A stretch of DNA of 64,000 nt from contig OX155952.1 in the NCBI GenBank assembly GCA_944548615.1, forward strand, positions 30,901,458 to 30,965,457. The letters run 5' to 3'. This DNA comes from Micropterix aruncella (taxonomy: Eukaryota; Arthropoda; Insecta; Lepidoptera; Micropterigidae). This document shows positions 58,230-64,000 of this stretch, piece by piece (position 1 is the first letter of the stretch; each line of letters starts with the position of its first letter). Below the pieces are notes generated by a model. The model was not told where the DNA came from, did not search any database, and was given only the letters and a program-made list of their open reading frames with translations. The position numbers and the translations under genes are program-made.

Positions 58230-58605
58230 GAGTTTAGCGAGTTGTCGAGTTGTGCGAGTTTATATTTTTACTCTGATTATTATTTGATGCTTTCCAAATT
58301 GGACTCCTTGATTATTATTATTATTATTGTTTTTTTTATTTGAAGATTCATACTTTTTTTTTTTTTGGATTTGGTATTTCTATTTTTGATATTTATAAAT
58401 GATCTTTTTAATATTTAGACAATGTAATGGTTGATTTTGTATAGTTTATTGAATTTCAGATTTCTAACGTGATTTAATTTTATTTTTGCCAGATATATGA
58501 TATGTTTAAAATATGAATATTATAAAAAATAGATTTATTAATTGTAAGTTCTATACCCTTACCGGGTTTTTTGGAATAAATAAACTTTGAACTTTGAACT
58601 TTGTC
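58230..58605 (+). repeat. LINE 3' end with AACTTTG tail
   Basis: AT-rich 3'-UTR ending in GAATAAATAAACTTTGAAC repeated as (AACTTTG)n near 58575-58603, typical of CR1/jockey-like LINE 3' termini. 5'-truncated; no coding part. Confidence 0.55.
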
Positions 58606-59160
58606 GCAACGGAAAAACCATCGATTAATGAACTAATAATTCTTATCAAAATTATAAATTTAAAACAAATAAAATGAAAACGAAACACTTAAATAGAGTA
58701 ACCTGTATGTACGTGATTTGGCCAGCCATGATAATAACAGGTGCGGCCGAAAAGTACTGCTCAACACAGCTTAAAATAGCTGTGTAAATTTAGGGTAGAA
58801 CTAAAATGTTACTATCTAAGTAATAATGAATTTTGTGGTAATTTGATTGACTATAAACTCGATACTTATACTAAGTGTAGATGCTTTCTTTTATATCACA
58901 GGCAAACCAGACCTGGTTTTAGTGATATATTTACTGTATTAATTCTGTATTGTTTTTGTGTATAAAAAAAAATAACAGATAGACACACAGGGGAAACTAA
59001 TAGAGTTAATTTTTTTTCTTATGAAGCTCTAAGATACAACTACAAAAAGTGAAGTCAAGTTTTTGTAAGAATATATGTCAAATGAAGGAATCGACGTGAT
59101 CAAGCAAGACATCTCATTTCTATATATATCACTAGCCTATAGATCGAAAACGACAGATCA
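58606..59160. other. AT-rich non-coding stretch
   Basis: Nothing recognised. Confidence 0.4.
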
Positions 59161-59480
59161 CACTGAGAAAAATATAACGACGTAATACACAGGAAAACGC
59201 ATACTTCAACAAGTATTACGTATATAACTCGGACTGTGGTCATGCGTAGGAACTAGCATGACGCGCAACGGTGTTGGCATGACTGTAGTTACCGTGCCGT
59301 GATGTTAAAGCATAATGTTATTTCATTACGTCGTCACCTTGAGATCTCGCTGCTAACATGATAGCATGTAATAGTATACGAATGGTTATAATCCGACACA
59401 TGAATCATGTTGAAAGTACAGTATACTTTTATTTCCATATTAACCGTTGGGAAAATGTTGATACATATAATCGATTATAA
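59161..59480 (+). mobile_element. CACTGAGAA-family MITE
   Basis: CACTGAGAAAAATATAACG, ACACAGGAAAACGCATAC, CTCGGACTGTGG, CATGATAGCATGTAATAG and GTTGAAAGTACAGTATAC in family order. It breaks off near 59480 without the right terminal repeat. Confidence 0.7.
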
Positions 59481-59759
59481 AGTGTTACTTACATGCCTAC
59501 TAAAAGGTGTTTATACCTACGTAAAATGTAAAGAATTTTACGTTACAGGAGTTTTTAGGTAGACATTTTTGTCGTAAGATTGACGGATGAGGCATTATTG
59601 TAACAAAACCTTTAATCCAAGGCGACGTCTGGCGCATCCAGAATCCAGACCTTGACAACATACCAAACTAGTCACTGAACAACAGTAGATATACTTTCGA
59701 CTCATGCGAGTTATTGCTACAGAGGTTTACTTCCGAAATTCCACCATATAAATGACCAG

Positions 59760-60050
59760 GTCACACTAGCATAGCGTATCGGACAACAATGCTATTAAAA
59801 CGAGGCGAGTGAAGTGGATGCGAAGCGCGGTAGGTGCAGTGCACTTGGCAGAGACGCGATGTAATTTGTCGGCGTCTAGGAATGTTAAACGAAGCGGACG
59901 CAACAAATTGAGGCCGGTGTGAGTTGGAAACCGCGCGGGGGTTGGCAATCCGTGGCAATCAACGCGTCTCAGGGGTCCGCCAGGCACACTAACAAACCTA
60001 ACCATGTTACCATTCCATTCCTCCAACCGTCTAATCGTTCTTCTTAATTA
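59760..60050. other. GC-richer non-repetitive island
   Basis: Frames at 59761-60026 (minus) show no domain; the segment does not match the repeats in the window. Confidence 0.3.
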
Positions 60051-62300
60051 GGGATTGCTTTATATTTACGAGATTATTTGGTTGTCTTTGACTTGCGAAC
60101 AGAGATGTAGGTGTACAAGGCCTTTTTAATCTAGAAACACTCACCCTTCCAACAACCAATCTCTAAACTAAGCAACCATCCTTCCTAAATCATAAAATCA
60201 CTCGATTAGATCTTAATTCAATCAAAATAACAGTGAAATACTTGTTTTTTGTCGATACGATATGTACGATACAGTATGAAGCTTTACTACCCCCATCATC
60301 TATTTAAAAAGTAATCCCCCCCCCCTCTCCCCTTGAAATATATTGATCAAAACAAGTTGTTCACGGCCATTACGCTTCCTGCACAGCAGCCCAAGCGACT
60401 CGCCCTTGTTGCGCGCTGTCACCTCGCCGAGACACTCCTAACGGAGACAAGGAGCCCATCTCGAAAATAAGAAGAATGACATTGCTGATAGCATCACCAT
60501 TAATATCAATATTCCGCAACGCGAATGGGGCATAATGGGAGACAATTTATTATCTGTCGCGAATAAAACACCCTGCGAAATGCGCATATCAAGGTTTCAC
60601 CTTTCACAATTTGCAAGTAGGTACTGTAAGTCGAACTAGCTTACTCGTACTTCCAGCTACTTCGGTTAAACAGAGATGTACCTTATCCATATAGGGTTTT
60701 GAGGCGGGTTGTCCTTCTTCTGCCTCATCGTCGGCGTTCCTTGCATGCAATATTACGTATTTTGACAACATCATTACGCTTCCGAAGTATTGAAGTTTTC
60801 ATTTTGATGTTTAGTATTCACAAACGGAATGATTGTTTCTGAATGCGGTTATATCACGCCTACCGATTTTCTAGTATCTAGTAAATTATTTAGCTATTGA
60901 CTCACAATCAAAATCCTTTCTCGTTCTCGTGCCACCCATGGGCACATGGGTTCATGAATTTCAGTGCCCTGGCCCAAACTGGTTCCCAGGAATTTGGTTT
61001 CAGCAAAACTTGTGAAAACCGTGGACTTTATTATCAATGAAACTCTGAAGGAGCTGTAGGGCATGCCTTTATAGCCGTCATCAACCAATTACTACAGGTG
61101 CAGATCCTCACTACCACTGTACTATGCAGTTTTATCCTGCAGGGTGTGCAGAAAGAGTGTGAACCAGAATCTAATCACAGCGGAAGAAGAGATTAAAGTA
61201 TAACCTCCTGCCTTCAAAAAGCACGATTACACAACAGCTAGGAATAAATTAAGTTAGCAACAATTAATCAATCTATCCATTACCATTTGCATCATCTGCG
61301 GTTGACTTGCCCATATAGTGCGTGTAGCACTTATTATTATTCTTCAATATGGACTCGAAAAGAGATCTTTATGTAAATTATGCCTAAAACCTGTCGCCGA
61401 TTGACTGCCTCTCACTTAAATAGCAGTGGACGTGGTGTTCAGATAGTAGTGGCCACTATTTTTTTTTCCATAACATCAATGTTGATATCTCGCATTTTAC
61501 ACCATTTTACAATAGTTGTATTTAGAATACAATATATACATACAACGTTATTGTTGCATTTATTGTTTTGTAGTCATTCTGGTCCGGATCTTCCTCTGTG
61601 CTTCGACTTGCATATTTCGAGTTTTGCGTCATCTAAAAGCTTTGACGCCGTCAATCAGCTAAGTAATCAAAAGTTTTATATATAGAGGTATTAGGAGCAC
61701 TGTTTGCCAAACGGGAAGGAAGGATCGATGAGGCCATTTAAAATATATTTAGCCCCACTAGCCTCTAAACAAAGTCAAGAATGCAGCGTTTCAAGAATCA
61801 GAGAGGTAGAATGTGTGTTTATAAGGACGATGTATGTTTATAACCAGTTTCATTGAAGTTCCTGAAACAAGAACCCACTATCCGCTGTTTCTCGGCTTTC
61901 GAATATAACCGGTAAAGTTAAGTCATTGTGCACATTTACCTGTCACTTACGGAGCTTCTTGATTGTCAAACACTGAACCGCATTATGGTACTTCTCGACC
62001 AGAATAGATATAGCCAGCTTTAATACTTATGAGATATCTCCTCATACTAAATTAACGAGTACTATCGATTGGACTAGTATATTTTGTCATAGCCTAGTCT
62101 ACATTGTCATCTGGCCAATATACGCGCATTTACAGGGGCCTATGCGGAAATTTTCGGCGCGGGCAAACGTAGCAGGCTACAATATTCTCCAGTCGGTCTC
62201 TTTGAAAGCTGTAGATTGAGAGACTATATTGGAAAACATAATGCGTGGATGATTTTTTGTTATTTTAATTCTGATAATTTTAATTTATTCTATTATTTAT
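60050..62300. other. mixed non-coding DNA with a short GC island
   Basis: 60310-60323 is a C run. 60360-60620 is GC-richer and non-repetitive (GCGCTGTCACCTCGCCGAG ...). The rest is AT-rich, and frames at 60894-61088 and 61380-61685 have no known domain. Confidence 0.35.
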
Positions 62301-62313
62301 ACACGACTGTACA

Positions 62314-62987
62314 ACCAACTAGAGTTGTCGACTACAACGGGCGAGCCCGTCACCTCAGGAAGTTTTAAGATTAGTCGTACTATCTCCCTGGAGTGAGCGC
62401 AGAAGACTTGGACAAAACAGTCCACCGTCTAGCTCCGCCACAAACCCGTAAGAGGCCAACGCCTTAACCGCGAGATAGCCAGGAGTGTTACCCAGCGGGC
62501 TTACACTCACGCCCTTACTTCCAATTGCGACCAGATTACTCCAGTCTCTCGATAGGTTACGAGTTCGAGGTCGCTTGCGCGGTCCTCTCCCTTACGAAGC
62601 AGTGAAACGGTCTATACCGAATCTATCGCGGACCACGGCATCCTTTGCCCGGCTGTTCACCCGGGATCGGGTAGCTGATTGTCGCTTCAAGAGCAGTCGC
62701 CGTTAGGTCCGCAACCACCCCCGCTCTATAGGAAACAGTACTGCTTCTAGACTCCCCCAACTGTTAGTCAGAGTGCGCAATCGATTGGCTTATGCCGCGC
62801 GGTGCGCAGACCGTCCAGGAGCGCCAGAAGGTTGATTCCTAGGGGAAACTAACCCTGAGGCCAGAGTCCTACCCAGGCTCGCACTTCATGCGCAGAGGCC
62901 GTCAGATAGTGTTGATCCGTGAGTGTGACCAACCCTGAACAGAATGGGTCTTCGTGGCCAACCCAGCAAGGGCCCATTAGCTCCCAA
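62314..62987 (-). repeat. R680 copy, full length, best preserved duplication
   Basis: ACACGACTGTACA at 62301-62313 and 62988-63000 is an exact 13-base target-site duplication. The plus strand starts ACCAACTAGAGTTGTCGAC and ends GGGCCCATTAGCTCCCAA. On the sense strand the A-box region reads TTGCTGGGTTGG. The 62485-62706 frame is the common shadow. Confidence 0.95.
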
Positions 62988-63049
62988 ACACGACTGTACA
63001 GTACTAATCTCGCCAGCTATGCCACTTGCGCTAAAAAAACGCTAAAATC

Positions 63050-63300
63050 ACTACCGCATAGGCTCTCTTACTAACGTCTCGGCCGTTATTTATCTGGAAG
63101 TGGATCTAATACGCTGGAAAAGCGTGAAAAGTCATTTGGCGAAATGGCGGGCGGCATCTCCTCAACGGCCCGGGTAATGTGGATTGATAGCATTGCATTA
63201 CTAAAGCGCCTCTTTGCACTAACAACACGCGCAAAGGGCGATTCTCGCCCTCATAAAAAGGTGAATAGTGGGCGAGGGAAGCTGGCTAGGTGACTGATAA
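63050..63300. promoter_or_regulatory. GC-richer island with TF-like motifs
   Basis: Non-repetitive segment holding CGCCCTCATAAAAAGG, a reversed TTTATGAGGGCG with a posterior-Hox/caudal-like TTTATG core, and GATA-like TGATAG and TGATAAAAGG. A regulatory role is only suggested. Confidence 0.25.
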
Positions 63301-63390
63301 AAGGAAATCAGACTACAATCTTGTGTCTATATGCGTAAAATTTTCAGTTATTTTTTGCAAAATATATAAATAGATATGGTAGTTATAGAT

Positions 63391-64000
63391 CAGTGATTCC
63401 CAAAGTGGTCTATATAGACCCCCAGGGGTCGATTTCGAATTGCAGGGGGTCCATGTCAACGAAAAAAAAATGGTGAGCATAAGATGTAAATGGGGTTAAC
63501 GTAAGCGGATCCCATTTAGAAAGGTCATCATTAACATTTAGTTGATCAGTAAATGTCTTATTACACCTAAAACAGGTTGTGTGTACAGCATAGTATTTCA
63601 AAGTTATATTAATCGCAATAAACAAACGAGCATGTTTCGTGTCATGGAAGGAAATCAATACTCAACTTAAATTGCATCACTAGTCGATGGAGGAGGCCAG
63701 CGTACATGACCAATGAGGGTAGATAGGAATGAGATATGTGAAAAAAATGCACTTCAATTGATATTCGTGCGAGAGATAGTGCTAAATGTGCTGTTATGTG
63801 CGTCTTTCTCAACTGCTTCATACTTTAAAGTCGCGGACGCTTAGAAATGAACAGGTAAAAATTGCAACTGTGAACTTTACCAAAAACCATATGTAAGTGA
63901 CCAGTACTGTGCCAACTGACAAAATCACATTTAAAGGTTTAGGAAAATTCAATATTTTTTAGGCAGGGGTCTACGGAAAACAGCAAGTGGTCTACGTGAC
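63391..64000 (+). mobile_element. hAT-type element, left end, runs off the window
   Basis: CAGTGATTCCCAAAGTGG followed by GACCCCCAGGGGTC is the characteristic left end of a widespread insect hAT group. Related AGGGGTCTACGG and GTGGTCTACG motifs recur at 63964-63997. The right end is outside the window, so neither target duplication nor transposase can be judged. Confidence 0.6.

Overview
The window is eukaryotic nuclear DNA from an insect, most likely a moth or butterfly. The basis is composition (AT-rich, no operons, no long gene-like ORFs), a spliced-looking exon, and dense decayed transposons of kinds familiar from Lepidoptera: an AACCGACTTC/GGAGGTT repeat, Helentron-like elements, a tRNA-derived SINE, jockey/CR1-like LINE pieces and hAT, pogo and mariner-like elements. 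Nearly all long open frames are shadows of repeats. || Layout. 0-10 kb: a near-perfect 192-bp foldback, two long copies of an unnamed ~670-bp repeat (called R680 here), an (AT)n block of about 265 bp, a MITE and a small hAT element with an 8-bp target duplication. 10-24 kb: GC islands (one with a CTCF-like site), a PIF/Harbinger-like element, two copies of a retroelement endonuclease-like domain, a foldback MITE and a SINE cluster. 24-44 kb: LINE fragments, an inverted pair of a lepidopteran repeat, R680 copies (one splitting a LINE reverse transcriptase), a hAT element, a pogo/Tigger-like element carrying a nested LINE, a TTAA-flanked element, and an inverted duplication of a histone H2A tail. 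44-46.3 kb: the only good candidate for host coding sequence, a GC-rich possible first exon with a splice donor and a 190-bp exon with plausible acceptor and donor. 46-64 kb: LINE remnants, a deleted DUF4817-type mariner-like element, three more R680 copies, short GC islands and the start of a hAT element. || Most notable is R680: about 11 full or partial copies, roughly 5.7 kb or 9% of the window. It has no terminal inverted repeats and no poly(A). It shows target-site duplications of 6-15 bp in five copies, truncation always from the same end, two small hairpins at the preserved end, and near-consensus pol III A and B boxes at the other end. I read it as a long SINE-like retroposon whose sense strand starts GGGAGCTAATGGG and ends near CAACTCTAG. 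In the five copies with a recognisable target duplication, the duplication starts with (T)TGT at the sense 3' junction. Assignments rest on reading alone; no database search was possible.
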